Of a stretch of DNA of 64,000 bases, positions 22,113-29,294 are shown piece after piece. Each line of letters starts with the position of its first letter. The stretch's first letter is position 1. This stretch comes from Flavobacterium anseongense (GTDB lineage: Bacteria; Bacteroidota; Bacteroidia; Flavobacteriales; Flavobacteriaceae): assembly GCF_021608185.1 (NCBI RefSeq), contig NZ_JAKIHN010000001.1, positions 186,001 to 250,000 of the forward strand, given 5' to 3'. The position numbers and the translations under genes were made by a program. The notes beneath the pieces were generated by a model. That model did no database searches. It was given only the letters and a program-made list of their open reading frames with translations, and was not told the origin of the DNA.

Positions 22113-23300
22113 TTAGTCTAAGATCTCAGTAACCTGACCAGCTCCAACTGTTCTACCACCTTCACGGATAGCGAAACGTAATCCTACGTTCATAGCAATT
22201 GGGCTTAACAAGCTTACTTCGATAGTCAAGTTATCACCTGGCATTACCATCTCTACACCTGCTGGTAAAGCAATAACTCCTGTTACGTCAGTTGTACGTA
22301 CGTAGAACTGTGGACGGTAGTTATTGTGGAATGGTGTGTGACGACCACCTTCTTCTTTTTTCAAGATATAAACCTCAGCTTTGAATTTAGCATGTGGTTT
22401 TACTGAACCTGGCTTAATGATAACCATACCTCTTTTGATATCAGCTTTATCAACACCTCTTAACAATAAACCTACGTTATCTCCAGCTTCACCTCTATCA
22501 AGGATTTTACGGAACATCTCAACTCCAGTGATTGTAGAAGTCAATTTATCAGCTCCCATACCGATGATTTCAACAGGATCTCCAGTATTAGCAACTCCAG
22601 TTTCGATACGACCTGTAGCAACAGTTCCACGACCTGTAATTGTAAATACGTCCTCAACCGGCATCAAGAATGGTTTAGCATTATCACGTACCGGCTCTTC
22701 GATCCAGCTGTCAACAGCTTCCATTAATTCAATGATTTTTGGTACCCAGTTTGGATCATTGTTCAATCCACCTAAAGCAGAACCTTGAACAACAGGACCA
22801 TTATCTCCATCATATTCGTAGAAAGACAATAAGTCTCTGATTTCCATTTCAACTAATTCTAATAATTCCGCGTCATCAACCATATCCACTTTGTTCATGA
22901 ATACAACAATTCTTGGAATACCTACCTGACGTCCTAAAAGGATGTGCTCACGTGTTTGTGGCATTGGTCCGTCAGTAGCAGCTACTACTAAGATAGCACC
23001 GTCCATTTGAGCAGCACCAGTAACCATGTTTTTTACGTAATCCGCGTGACCTGGACAGTCAACGTGTGCGTAGTGACGGTTAGCAGTTTCGTACTCAACG
23101 TGTGAAGTGTTGATAGTAATACCTCTTTCTTTTTCTTCAGGAGCATTATCAATTTGATCAAATGATTTTGCTTGACAGTAACCTGCATCAGATAATACTT
23201 TAGTGATTGCAGCAGTTAATGTAGTTTTTCCGTGATCTACGTGCCCAATTGTTCCAATGTTCAAGTGGGGCTTATTACGGTTAAAATTTTCTTTTGCCAT
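22113..23300 (-). CDS. tuf: Elongation factor Tu
   Basis: GTPase (395 aa) that delivers aminoacyl-tRNA to the ribosome. Visible motifs are G1 [10 protein letters not shown] (residues 19-28), the switch I segment [14 protein letters not shown]3 DCPGHADY and G4 NKVD, followed by the domain 2/3 sequences [19 protein letters not shown] and the C-terminal [15 protein letters not shown]. It is cotranscribed with the upstream tRNA genes (Thr, Tyr, Thr), 62 bp away, a conserved Bacteroidota arrangement, and ends at a strong terminator. Confidence 0.99.
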   Translation of the reverse strand: MAKENFNRNKPHLNIGTIGHVDHGKTTLTAAITKVLSDAGYCQAKSFDQIDNAPEEKERGITINTSHVEYETANRHYAHVDCPGHADYVKNMVTGAAQMDGAILVVAATDGPMPQTREHILLGRQVGIPRIVVFMNKVDMVDDAELLELVEMEIRDLLSFYEYDGDNGPVVQGSALGGLNNDPNWVPKIIELMEAVDSWIEEPVRDNAKPFLMPVEDVFTITGRGTVATGRIETGVANTGDPVEIIGMGADKLTSTITGVEMFRKILDRGEAGDNVGLLLRGVDKADIKRGMVIIKPGSVKPHAKFKAEVYILKKEEGGRHTPFHNNYRPQFYVRTTDVTGVIALPAGVEMVMPGDNLTIEVSLLSPIAMNVGLRFAIREGGRTVGAGQVTEILD

Positions 23301-23362
23301 TTTAATGAATTTTAATCTTAGTTATATATTTATTTTAGTGTTCAATTTTCAATTTAAATTTG

Positions 23363-23434
23363 AGCCAACTACGGGAATTGAACCCGTGACCTCTTCCTTA
23401 CCAAGGAAGCACTCTACCCCTGAGCTAAGTCGGC
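23363..23434 (-). tRNA. tRNA-Thr (anticodon GGT)
   Basis: A 72-nt cloverleaf: acceptor GCCGACT / AGTTGGC, anticodon stem CTTCC / GGAAG with loop TTGGTAA (GGT = Thr), and T-loop GGTTCAATTCC. CCA is not fully encoded. It lies directly upstream of tuf. Confidence 0.94.
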
Positions 23435-23459
23435 AGTTTCCCTGGCTATAAACCAATGC

Positions 23460-23613
23460 GGATTACAAGTAAACTTGTGATCCTGATAAGGCGTTGCCTC
23501 CTTATCTTTTTTTTTTTGGATTACCGCCATTCTGGCGATTATCCTGTATCGTCGTTCCGACGATACCAAGCTTTTTGAATTTCATTTTTTTGAAAGCAAG
23601 CTTTCAAAAAATG
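23460..23613. repeat. Cluster of five consecutive short hairpins between two tRNA genes
   Basis: Five separate inverted repeats follow one another in 154 bp: 23460-23483 (10-bp stem, one mismatch), 23485-23506 (7-bp perfect), 23518-23544 (12-bp stem, two mismatches, loop TTC), 23546-23566 (9-bp perfect, loop TTC) and 23583-23613 (about 14 bp, one bulge). No tRNA or coding frame fits. It lies inside the transcribed tRNA-Tyr to tRNA-Thr spacer. Its function is not known to me; processing signals or a remnant mobile element are possible. Confidence 0.7.
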
Positions 23614-23629
23614 CCTTTTAAAAATCTTG

Positions 23630-23710
23630 TGGGGAGAGCAGGATTCGAACCTGCGAAGTTCTCACAGCAGATTTACAGTCTGCCCTCGTTGGCCGCTTGA
23701 GTATCTCCCC
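23630..23710 (-). tRNA. tRNA-Tyr (anticodon GTA)
   Basis: An 81-nt tRNA with a long variable arm: acceptor GGGGAGA / TCTCCCC, anticodon stem CAGACTGTAAATCTG carrying GTA, and T-loop GGTTCGAATCC. The long variable arm is expected for tRNA-Tyr. Confidence 0.95.
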
Positions 23711-23733
23711 TAACCATATTTCAATAAAAAAAG

Positions 23734-23807
23734 AGCCGGCGGAGGGACTCGAACCCACGACCTGCTGATTACAAATCAGCTGCTCTAGCCAACTGAGCTA
23801 CGCTGGC
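23734..23807 (-). tRNA. tRNA-Thr (anticodon TGT)
   Basis: A 74-nt cloverleaf: acceptor GCCAGCG / CGCCGGC, anticodon stem CTGATTTGTAATCAG carrying TGT (Thr), and T-loop GGTTCGAGTCC. It is the first gene of the tRNA-tuf transcription unit, just downstream of a consensus promoter and the hpf terminator. Confidence 0.95.
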
Positions 23808-23822
23808 AATATCAATAAAAAA

Positions 23823-23844
23823 AGTCCGCTATTTCTAACGGACT
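23823..23844 (-). terminator. Terminator-like hairpin downstream of hpf, overlapping a promoter start region
   Basis: AGTCCG (23823-23828) and CGGACT (23839-23844) pair around a 10-nt loop, and TTTTTTTA follows on the minus strand. It lies 55 bases past the hpf stop. The likely start site of the adjacent promoter (23846-23875) falls inside its promoter-proximal arm. Confidence 0.7.
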
Positions 23845-23845
23845 G

Positions 23846-23875
23846 CAAATGTATATCTTTTTGTCTTTCAATCAA
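23846..23875 (-). promoter_or_regulatory. Promoter of the tRNA-Thr/Tyr/Thr-tuf operon
   Basis: On the minus strand TTG (23875-23873) is followed after 19 nt by TACATTTG (23853-23846), an exact match to the Bacteroidota -33/-7 consensus TTG-N19-TAnnTTTG. Transcription should start near 23842. Confidence 0.75.
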
Positions 23876-23898
23876 AACATTTTTAAAAAAAAATTATT

Positions 23899-24201
23899 TT
23901 AAATATGTGTTCTTATTTTTTCTTTTCTTTTTATCAATAATCGCTCTAACGATTCTGCCGAAATCTCTATTGCTTCCTCAAAAGTTTTGCATTGTTTTTT
24001 TACCATAAAATCGTCTCCCGGAACATGAATTTTAACCTCAACTACTTTATTTTCTTTATCACTTGTCTTTTCAACCTTCAAAAAAACGTCAGAAGAGACC
24101 ACTTTATCATAAAATTTTTCAAGTTTACCCAATCTTTCATGAATAAAATCCACTAGCTTTCTGTCAACGGTAAAGTTAACGGCATGAACACTTACCTTCA
24201 T
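23899..24201 (-). CDS. hpf: Ribosome hibernation-promoting factor (HPF/YfiA family)
   Basis: Short-form HPF/RaiA protein (100 aa) that binds the small subunit at the A and P sites in stationary phase. It shows the beta-alpha-beta-beta-beta-alpha pattern of the family, with KVSVHAVNFTVDRKLVDFI, a central EVKIHVPGDDF strand and the final helix EISAESLERLLIKRKEKI. The ATG at 24201 was chosen; the frame extends only to a TTG two codons earlier. It starts 32 bp after the xerC-like gene and probably shares its transcript. Confidence 0.92.
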   Translation of the reverse strand: MKVSVHAVNFTVDRKLVDFIHERLGKLEKFYDKVVSSDVFLKVEKTSDKENKVVEVKIHVPGDDFMVKKQCKTFEEAIEISAESLERLLIKRKEKIRTHI

Positions 24202-24233
24202 AATCAAATCTTTTATTAATTAAACATTTAGAA

Positions 24234-25130
24234 TTACTTTTTGTTTCTAGGATGCGCACTATTATAAACCTTTTGGAGTTCCGCTAAACTATTGTGTGTG
24301 TAGACTTGTGTTGATGCTAAACTAGAATGTCCTAATAATTCCTTTACTGAATTTATGTCAGCCCCATTGTTTAGTAGATGAGTCGCAAATGTATGTCTTA
24401 ATATATGCGGACTTTTTTTTACCTTCTCTGAGACATTACTAAAGTAATAATTTATTAACCGATAAACAAACGAATCGTTCAATTTAACGCCATTTGTTAA
24501 CAGAAAAAAATAGTCAGGTTCTTTAACATCTTGTATACTTGACCTTTCGGATAAATATTTTTTTATCTGCTCTTCAATTATTGTTAAAATTGGAATAATC
24601 CGTTCCTTATTTCTTTTCCCAATAACTTTGATGGTTTTATTCGATAAATCTATGTTCTGGGTTTTTAAATTGATTAGCTCTGTTCTACGAATTCCGGTTG
24701 TGTAAAACAAATCAACTATTAATTTATCTCTTACTCCTTCAAAACCTTCTTTATACTTTATCTGATTTAAAACTAAATCGAGCTCCTTTTCAGAAAAAGG
24801 AATCTGGATTTTCTTTGGAGCTTTTAATGCTTTGTGTTTCAATAACGGACTGGACTCAATCTGCTTAGTCTTGAGCAAAAATTTGTAAAACGATTTTAAT
24901 GAGGAAATTTTTCTATTAATCGAAGCATTCGAAATTCCATCATCAGAAAGCGAAACTATCCATGAACGAATTTGGCTGTAATTTACCCCAAGCAAATTAT
25001 CATCGTCAAATTCTCCGGACAAAAACGATTCAAAAAAACCAATGTCATTCAAATAAGCAGTAACGGTATGTCGAGAATAATTCTTCTCTAACAATAAATA
25101 ATCATAAAATTTGTTTTTAAAATTTTCCAT
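24234..25130 (-). CDS. xerC: Tyrosine recombinase, XerC-like
   Basis: Site-specific recombinase (298 aa), probably XerC, acting with XerD to resolve chromosome dimers at dif. The N-terminal SAM-like core-binding domain covers residues 1-90. The catalytic set is visible: Arg148 (GIRRTEL), Lys172 (VIGKRNK), His242-x-x-Arg245 (PHILRHTFATH), His268 (LLGHSS) and Tyr277 (TQVYTH). Size and motifs fit chromosomal Xer enzymes rather than phage integrases, and the conserved rpsU-xerC-hpf setting supports a housekeeping role. Assignment to XerC rather than XerD rests on context. Confidence 0.88.
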   Translation of the reverse strand: MENFKNKFYDYLLLEKNYSRHTVTAYLNDIGFFESFLSGEFDDDNLLGVNYSQIRSWIVSLSDDGISNASINRKISSLKSFYKFLLKTKQIESSPLLKHKALKAPKKIQIPFSEKELDLVLNQIKYKEGFEGVRDKLIVDLFYTTGIRRTELINLKTQNIDLSNKTIKVIGKRNKERIIPILTIIEEQIKKYLSERSSIQDVKEPDYFFLLTNGVKLNDSFVYRLINYYFSNVSEKVKKSPHILRHTFATHLLNNGADINSVKELLGHSSLASTQVYTHNSLAELQKVYNSAHPRNKK

Positions 25131-25177
25131 AAAAAAACCGTTAGCATCAAAGTTATAAAACTTTATTACTAACGGTT
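25131..25177 (-). terminator. Terminator after rpsU
   Basis: AACCGTTAG (25137-25145) pairs with CTAACGGTT (25169-25177), with an inner AAAGTT/AACTTT pairing. TTTTTTT follows on the minus strand. It sits between the rpsU stop and the xerC-like start. Confidence 0.85.
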
Positions 25178-25201
25178 AGTATATTTACAGAAAATTAACT
25201 A

Positions 25202-25396
25202 CTAACTTTCTATACTGTCTTTCAAGTTCTGTATGTAAGCAGCTTTTTGGATTTGTGCTCTTCTTACCACTGAAGGTTTGATAAAAGCCTGACGTGAACG
25301 CAACTGACGAACAGTTCCTGTTTTATCAAATTTTCTTTTATAGCGCTTTAATGCTCTATCGATATTTTCTCCGTCTTTAATTGGTATAATTAACAT
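25202..25396 (-). CDS. rpsU: 30S ribosomal protein bS21
   Basis: Small basic ribosomal protein (64 aa) beginning MLIIPIKDGENIDRALKRYK, with the family pattern K-x-x-x-T-G-x-x-R-Q-L-R-x-R-Q. It sits near the 3' tail of 16S rRNA. Its start codon is preceded by a perfect 8-nt Shine-Dalgarno (25405-25412), unlike every other gene checked here. That fits work on Flavobacterium johnsoniae, which I recall, proposing that bS21 helps hide the anti-Shine-Dalgarno and controls its own synthesis. It has its own consensus promoter and its own terminator. Confidence 0.96.
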   Translation of the reverse strand: MLIIPIKDGENIDRALKRYKRKFDKTGTVRQLRSRQAFIKPSVVRRAQIQKAAYIQNLKDSIES

Positions 25397-25404
25397 AATC
25401 TAGA

Positions 25405-25412
25405 CACCTCCT
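25405..25412 (-). promoter_or_regulatory. Exceptionally strong Shine-Dalgarno of rpsU
   Basis: The minus strand reads AGGAGGTG, a perfect 8-nt complement of the 16S anti-Shine-Dalgarno, 8 bases before the ATG at 25396. Genes of this phylum normally lack such sites, and none of the other starts I checked in the window has one. It probably makes rpsU translation sensitive to ribosomes with an exposed 16S tail. Confidence 0.85.
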
Positions 25413-25427
25413 CTCATTTAGTGGGCG

Positions 25428-25459
25428 CAAAGATAACAGAAAAAAGAACAAAGAAGCAA
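25428..25459 (-). promoter_or_regulatory. Promoter of rpsU
   Basis: Minus-strand TTG (25459-25457), 21-nt spacer, then TATCTTTG (25435-25428), an exact TAnnTTTG. The predicted start near 25424 gives a leader of about 28 nt that contains the Shine-Dalgarno. Confidence 0.75.
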
Positions 25460-25489
25460 GAAGAAAGAAAAAAAGTTTAATAAATTTTT

Positions 25490-25554
25490 GGGCGTGTCCC
25501 TTCGGGTCGGGCTTTCCGCGCTATACGGTAGCCGCTCCAATCCCTCACGCAAAA
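25490..25554 (-). repeat. Dispersed hairpin repeat, copy A
   Basis: Reverse orientation relative to copies B, C and E. Read on the minus strand it contains GATTGGAGCGGC, a short hairpin (GCTAC...GTAGC type), GCGGAAAGCCCGAC and a terminal ACGCCC. The same ordered blocks occur in the copies at 33171, 44553, 53143 and 55938. It lies between the acyl-CoA dehydrogenase stop and rpsU. Confidence 0.8.
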
Positions 25555-25575
25555 GAAAGGGATTAGGGAAAAGTA

Positions 25576-25614
25576 AAAAGGGATGAGTTATCCATCATAC
25601 AACTTATCCCTTTT
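25576..25614 (-). terminator. Terminator after the acyl-CoA dehydrogenase gene
   Basis: AAAAGGGATGAGTT pairs with AACTTATCCCTTTT (one mismatch) around an 11-nt loop. A T-rich run follows on the minus strand. It lies about 18 bases past the stop at 25632. Confidence 0.75.
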
Positions 25615-25631
25615 CCCTTATCTCTTATGCC

Positions 25632-26804
25632 TTACTTCTTAACTGCCGGCTGATAACTCTGTTTGTCAATAATCATCTTAGACAAAATCTCTCTAAGGAT
25701 TTCAGAAGTTCCGCCTCCAATTGGTCCCAAACGACTGTCTCGTAACAAACGCGCCAACGGATATTCTTCCATATAGCCATAACCCCCGAGCATCTGCAGA
25801 CAACTGTAAATAGTTTCATCGGCAACTTTAGTCGATTTTAATTTGGCCATCGTGGCTTCTTTTACCACATATTCTTTATTGTTTAATCGAGCAACTGCGG
25901 CATAATTAAATATTTTGCAATGGGCAACATCTGTGGCATGATCTACCATAGTATGTCTTAACGCCTGAAATTTATCGATAGTTTTACCAAATGCTTCCCG
26001 ATGCGACATATAATCAATCGTATATTCGATAGCATATTCTGCTCTAGCATGGGCATTGATTGCCATGATTAATCGCTCTAACGCAAAATGCTGCATAATA
26101 TAGCCAAATCCTTTTCCTTCTTCTCCCATTAAATTTTCTTCTGGAATTTCTACATTGTCAAAAGAAATCTCAGCAGTATCCGAAGCTCTCCAACCCAACT
26201 TATCTAATTTTGTTGCCGAAACCCCTTTCAGATTCGTATCCATCAAAAACATGCTTATCCCTTTGTTTCCTAAATCTGGACTTGTTTTAGCGGCAACTAC
26301 ATAATAATCGGCATAAACTCCATTTGTGATGAATGTTTTAGAACCGTTTATGATATATTTATTTCCTTTCTTTATTGCTGTTGTTCGCATTCCGGCAACA
26401 TCACTTCCTCCAAAAGGTTCCGTTAGGCATAATGCCCCTATCTTATCTCCTGAAATACTCGGAGCTAAATATTCTTGCTTGATTCTTTCATCACCTTCGG
26501 CATTTAAATGCGTCATTGCCAGATAAGCGTGTGCCCAAATGGCTGCAGCAAAACCGGAAGATTTTATTTTTTGAAGTTCTTCTAATAAAACAACGGTATA
26601 AAACAAATCCAAATTCAATCCGCCATAAGCTTCAGGATAAGCCAAACCGAAAAACCCCATATCGCCAAACTTTTTCCAAATAAAGCGTTCAATGGTTCCT
26701 GTTTTTTCCCATTTTTCAATATGAGGCACTACTTCAACCCGTAAAAAGTCTTTTAGGCTTTCTCTAAACAGTTCGTGCTCTTCTGTAAAATATATTGAAT
26801 TCAT
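25632..26804 (-). CDS. Acyl-CoA dehydrogenase family protein
   Basis: FAD-dependent acyl-CoA dehydrogenase (390 aa) that would introduce an alpha-beta double bond into acyl-CoA thioesters and pass electrons to electron-transfer flavoprotein. The three-domain fold is evident: N-terminal helices, the middle FAD segment LTEPFGGSDVAGM, and C-terminal LGGYGYMEEYPLARLLRD. The position of the MCAD catalytic Glu (EGT) reads GGGTSEI, so it is Gly. A Glu in FALERLIMA matches the alternative base of isovaleryl-CoA or long-chain enzymes, so that subgroup is favoured. Substrate is not determined. It follows the helix-hairpin-helix gene by 29 bp and ends at a terminator and repeat copy A. Confidence 0.9.
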   Translation of the reverse strand: MNSIYFTEEHELFRESLKDFLRVEVVPHIEKWEKTGTIERFIWKKFGDMGFFGLAYPEAYGGLNLDLFYTVVLLEELQKIKSSGFAAAIWAHAYLAMTHLNAEGDERIKQEYLAPSISGDKIGALCLTEPFGGSDVAGMRTTAIKKGNKYIINGSKTFITNGVYADYYVVAAKTSPDLGNKGISMFLMDTNLKGVSATKLDKLGWRASDTAEISFDNVEIPEENLMGEEGKGFGYIMQHFALERLIMAINAHARAEYAIEYTIDYMSHREAFGKTIDKFQALRHTMVDHATDVAHCKIFNYAAVARLNNKEYVVKEATMAKLKSTKVADETIYSCLQMLGGYGYMEEYPLARLLRDSRLGPIGGGTSEILREILSKMIIDKQSYQPAVKK

Positions 26805-26833
26805 ATAACTACCTTGGTTTTTTAGTCATTCTT

Positions 26834-27715
26834 TTAGAATTCCAAATATAAGGCAATTATTTTGATTTTTTCAGCCGGAAATCCTTTAATTTTTGATAAA
26901 TCCTCAATGGTAATATCGCCATTCATAGTTCGGTAAACAACTATATCTTTGGCTAATTGGTATCTGAAAAATGGGAATTGTGTTAACTCTTTGACTGATG
27001 CATTGTTGATGTTTATTTTTTTGCAATTTGAAGTCGATTTCACAACAAAAGAACTTTTCAATTTATCAATGACTTCGGGTGACAAACCCCAAATATCATT
27101 CATTTGTTCCATAGAAACGAAAGCGCCATACTTTTCTTTCTGCTCTAAAATCCTATCCGAAATTTTATCGCCAATACCATACACTTTCATAAAATCTTCT
27201 TTCATTGCCTGGTTGATATCGAGAACGGAAATCTTTTCCTGTTTTGAAAAATCATTTTTAGCAAAAGTTTGAAAGTTGGACTTTTTATTATTCACCCAAT
27301 CAGGGAACTTGAAATAAGGAGAGATTGCCTTCAACAAAGAATCGGATATTTTAGTCACAGCTTGAAATTCGGTGGCAGAATTCACAAACTTATTTTGTTT
27401 TCGGTAAACCAGCAACCTATCTATTTCCTCTATAGACATTCCAAGTTTGTATCCTTTGAAGTCAGTTATGAAATTTGGGTTGAATGGATAAATCGTTGGT
27501 TTATAATTTTTGTCATCGAGCTTTAAACTGTCAACCGAACTTTGAAGTGCCAGCCATTTGGATTTTTCTTTGTCGTTAGTTTCTATAGTCGTAAAATCAG
27601 CAAAAAAATAAATCCCCTGAACCAAAATGATAATTCCAAAAAACAACAAAACTCCAATTCGTTGACTTTTCGAATAGGTTAAAAAGGACTGTATTATTGA
27701 CGCATTCGTTTCCAA
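26834..27715 (-). CDS. Helix-hairpin-helix membrane-anchored protein (ComEA-like)
   Basis: 293-residue protein with one N-terminal membrane segment (IGVLLFFGIIILVQGIYFF, residues about 20-40). Two or more helix-hairpin-helix units follow: SVLDINQAMKEDFMKVYGIG...KISDRI near 170-195 and KININNASVKELTQFPFF...IKGFPAEKIKII at the C-terminus. Such HhH pairs bind DNA non-specifically in ComEA, but the long spacer (residues 45-160) is not part of ComEA. It may be a periplasmic DNA-binding or uptake protein; this is inferred from the family. The frame opens with TTG at 27715, 3 bp after the PspC-like stop; no nearby ATG competes. Confidence 0.75.
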   Translation of the reverse strand: METNASIIQSFLTYSKSQRIGVLLFFGIIILVQGIYFFADFTTIETNDKEKSKWLALQSSVDSLKLDDKNYKPTIYPFNPNFITDFKGYKLGMSIEEIDRLLVYRKQNKFVNSATEFQAVTKISDSLLKAISPYFKFPDWVNNKKSNFQTFAKNDFSKQEKISVLDINQAMKEDFMKVYGIGDKISDRILEQKEKYGAFVSMEQMNDIWGLSPEVIDKLKSSFVVKSTSNCKKININNASVKELTQFPFFRYQLAKDIVVYRTMNGDITIEDLSKIKGFPAEKIKIIALYLEF

Positions 27716-27718
27716 AAT

Positions 27719-27946
27719 TTACAAATCAAAGACAGAAGTTCGTTTTCCCCGAATTAAATCTTTCAGCCTAATCCAAAAAGCTAAAGTTAAATACACCCCA
27801 AACCACAAACCTGCTGTAACAAAAGTGATGTAGATAAAAAACAAACGCACATTGGAAGCACGCATTCCAAGTTTATCCGCCAATCGGGAAGAAACGTGAA
27901 AGCCGTGTTTTTCGAAGAAATATTTTAATTGAATAACTACTGACAT
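27719..27946 (-). CDS. PspC domain-containing small membrane protein
   Basis: 75-residue protein from the ATG at 27946 (MSVVIQLKYFFEKHGF). The longer frame from 28012 would overlap the DUF2851 gene and adds no homologous sequence. It carries the PspC pattern: V-S-S-R-L-A-D-K-L-G-M-R-A-S-N-V-R-L-F-F-I-Y, then a long hydrophobic stretch (TFVTAGLWFGVYLTLAFWI) and a basic tail. PspC proteins sit in the inner membrane and signal envelope stress in proteobacteria; here the role is unknown. It sits between DUF2851 and the HhH gene with very short spacing, so all are probably one operon. Confidence 0.8.
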   Translation of the reverse strand: MSVVIQLKYFFEKHGFHVSSRLADKLGMRASNVRLFFIYITFVTAGLWFGVYLTLAFWIRLKDLIRGKRTSVFDL

Positions 27947-27969
27947 TGATCTTGTTTGAAAAATTAAAA

Positions 27970-29238
27970 TTACTCTTTTAAAAGCTGAATTCCAAGGGCA
28001 CATTGCAAACATTTACTGTGATTGCAATACTCATTTTTTAACTGCAACAGCGATTGTGTTTCGAAAGCATTCCTGGATTTAATTCCAAAACCGGAAAACT
28101 TTTCAATGATTACATTTTTCTCGGCAGCGACTTCACGTATCAAATCTAACAACGATTCCGCTATTTCTTTACCTAGACTTTTAGCATACGCAAACTGAAT
28201 CGGGACAATAGTATTGATAACCAACAAATCGATGAACGATTTTGAAAAAGATGCTTTCTTCTTTTTACTTTCCTTATCAAATTGATAATGCGTCTGCCAA
28301 TATTCTGAAATCGAAATTTCAAATAGCTGATATAATTCTTTCATTGTTTTAGTAACAATTATTTTCGAAAATAAGTTTTGCTGCTTGTGATATAACATTG
28401 CCAATTGTGCCAAACGTATCGTCGGAAAATTATCGGGTCGATGTTTAAAAAACTGAATAGGTTCGATAATTATTTTTTCCAACCGATGTTTTTGCGAAAT
28501 ATACTCAAACCGCTTTTTCAAATCTTTAGTATAATTATCCTGAACATCCATCGGAAACAAATCTGCCATTCCAAAAAATAAACTTTCTAAATTAGCCGCT
28601 TCTCTACTTTCCTTTCTAACAATTGCAAACGGAATCGATTTAGCCATTTTCAGAAAAGCTTCTCCATTCGTATTCAAACCGAAGTTCTTTGCCAGCATAC
28701 AAAACAAAACCGCTTCCCAATCATTTTCTGTTTCTTTTAGCAGTTGCTCAATCGGAATATATTTTCGCTCCAACCTTTCAATAAATAATCTTTCCTGCCA
28801 ATTCGTCAAAAGAAAACTATCAATCCTTGCAATTTGACTTTCGCAATAAATCCATGATTTTGGCAATGTCAAAGCATTATAATTTTCTAAATCCTTTTTC
28901 AACACATACTTTTTAAGTTCTAAAACCGGAATTTCGGAATTGTCTTTTCTGAAAACCGGTGTATCGTGTTCCCAAACTACATGTAGAATTACGCTGTCAT
29001 AATTCTCGTCTTTCTCATGATGATGCAAATACCAATCGGAAGATTTGATATGGATTTCAACATTTCCTGCCCATTTTTGATTGCCTAAAACAATTTGAGC
29101 ATTAAAGAAATCCGGGCCACTTTGCTGCTGATAATTTCCGGAATTTGTTATCGTGAGCAATTCTCCGGCAACAGTTGTTAGGTTAGAAAAATCAAACTTC
29201 TTATATTGCCATACATAATGAAGAAAATCTTCTTTCAC
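27970..29238 (-). CDS. DUF2851 family protein (422 aa)
   Basis: Conserved Bacteroidota protein of unknown function. Recognised from the N-terminal EDFLHYVWQYKKFDFSNL segment and SGPDFFNAQIVLGNQKWAGNVEIHIKSSDWYLH-like region (residues 40-75), which resembles a nuclease-like core with acidic and His residues (D-W-Y-x-H-x-H). The C-terminus has four Cys in a C-x(4)-C-x(2)-C-type cluster (YCNHSKCLQCALG), possibly metal binding. The start codon is GTG at 29238; no better ATG is near. It heads the minus-strand run leading to the acyl-CoA dehydrogenase and is divergent from the PNGase-like gene. Confidence 0.8.
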   Translation of the reverse strand: MKEDFLHYVWQYKKFDFSNLTTVAGELLTITNSGNYQQQSGPDFFNAQIVLGNQKWAGNVEIHIKSSDWYLHHHEKDENYDSVILHVVWEHDTPVFRKDNSEIPVLELKKYVLKKDLENYNALTLPKSWIYCESQIARIDSFLLTNWQERLFIERLERKYIPIEQLLKETENDWEAVLFCMLAKNFGLNTNGEAFLKMAKSIPFAIVRKESREAANLESLFFGMADLFPMDVQDNYTKDLKKRFEYISQKHRLEKIIIEPIQFFKHRPDNFPTIRLAQLAMLYHKQQNLFSKIIVTKTMKELYQLFEISISEYWQTHYQFDKESKKKKASFSKSFIDLLVINTIVPIQFAYAKSLGKEIAESLLDLIREVAAEKNVIIEKFSGFGIKSRNAFETQSLLQLKNEYCNHSKCLQCALGIQLLKE

Positions 29239-29255
29239 AATTCCTAATTTTCAAC

Positions 29256-29276
29256 TAAAGTAAGAAAATTACTTTA
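29256..29276. promoter_or_regulatory. Inverted repeat in the divergent DUF2851/PNGase intergenic region
   Basis: TAAAGTAA and TTACTTTA are perfect 8-bp complements separated by 5 nt, within the 56-bp gap between the divergent starts at 29238 and 29295. It could be an operator serving both genes. It could also be chance in AT-rich DNA. Confidence 0.35.
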
Positions 29277-29294
29277 ATATTCAAAGTTTTTGTA

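Noticed and set aside
27947..28012. Upstream extension of the PspC-like gene
   Set aside because: Would overlap the end of the DUF2851 gene; the internal ATG at 27946 matches the family N-terminus.
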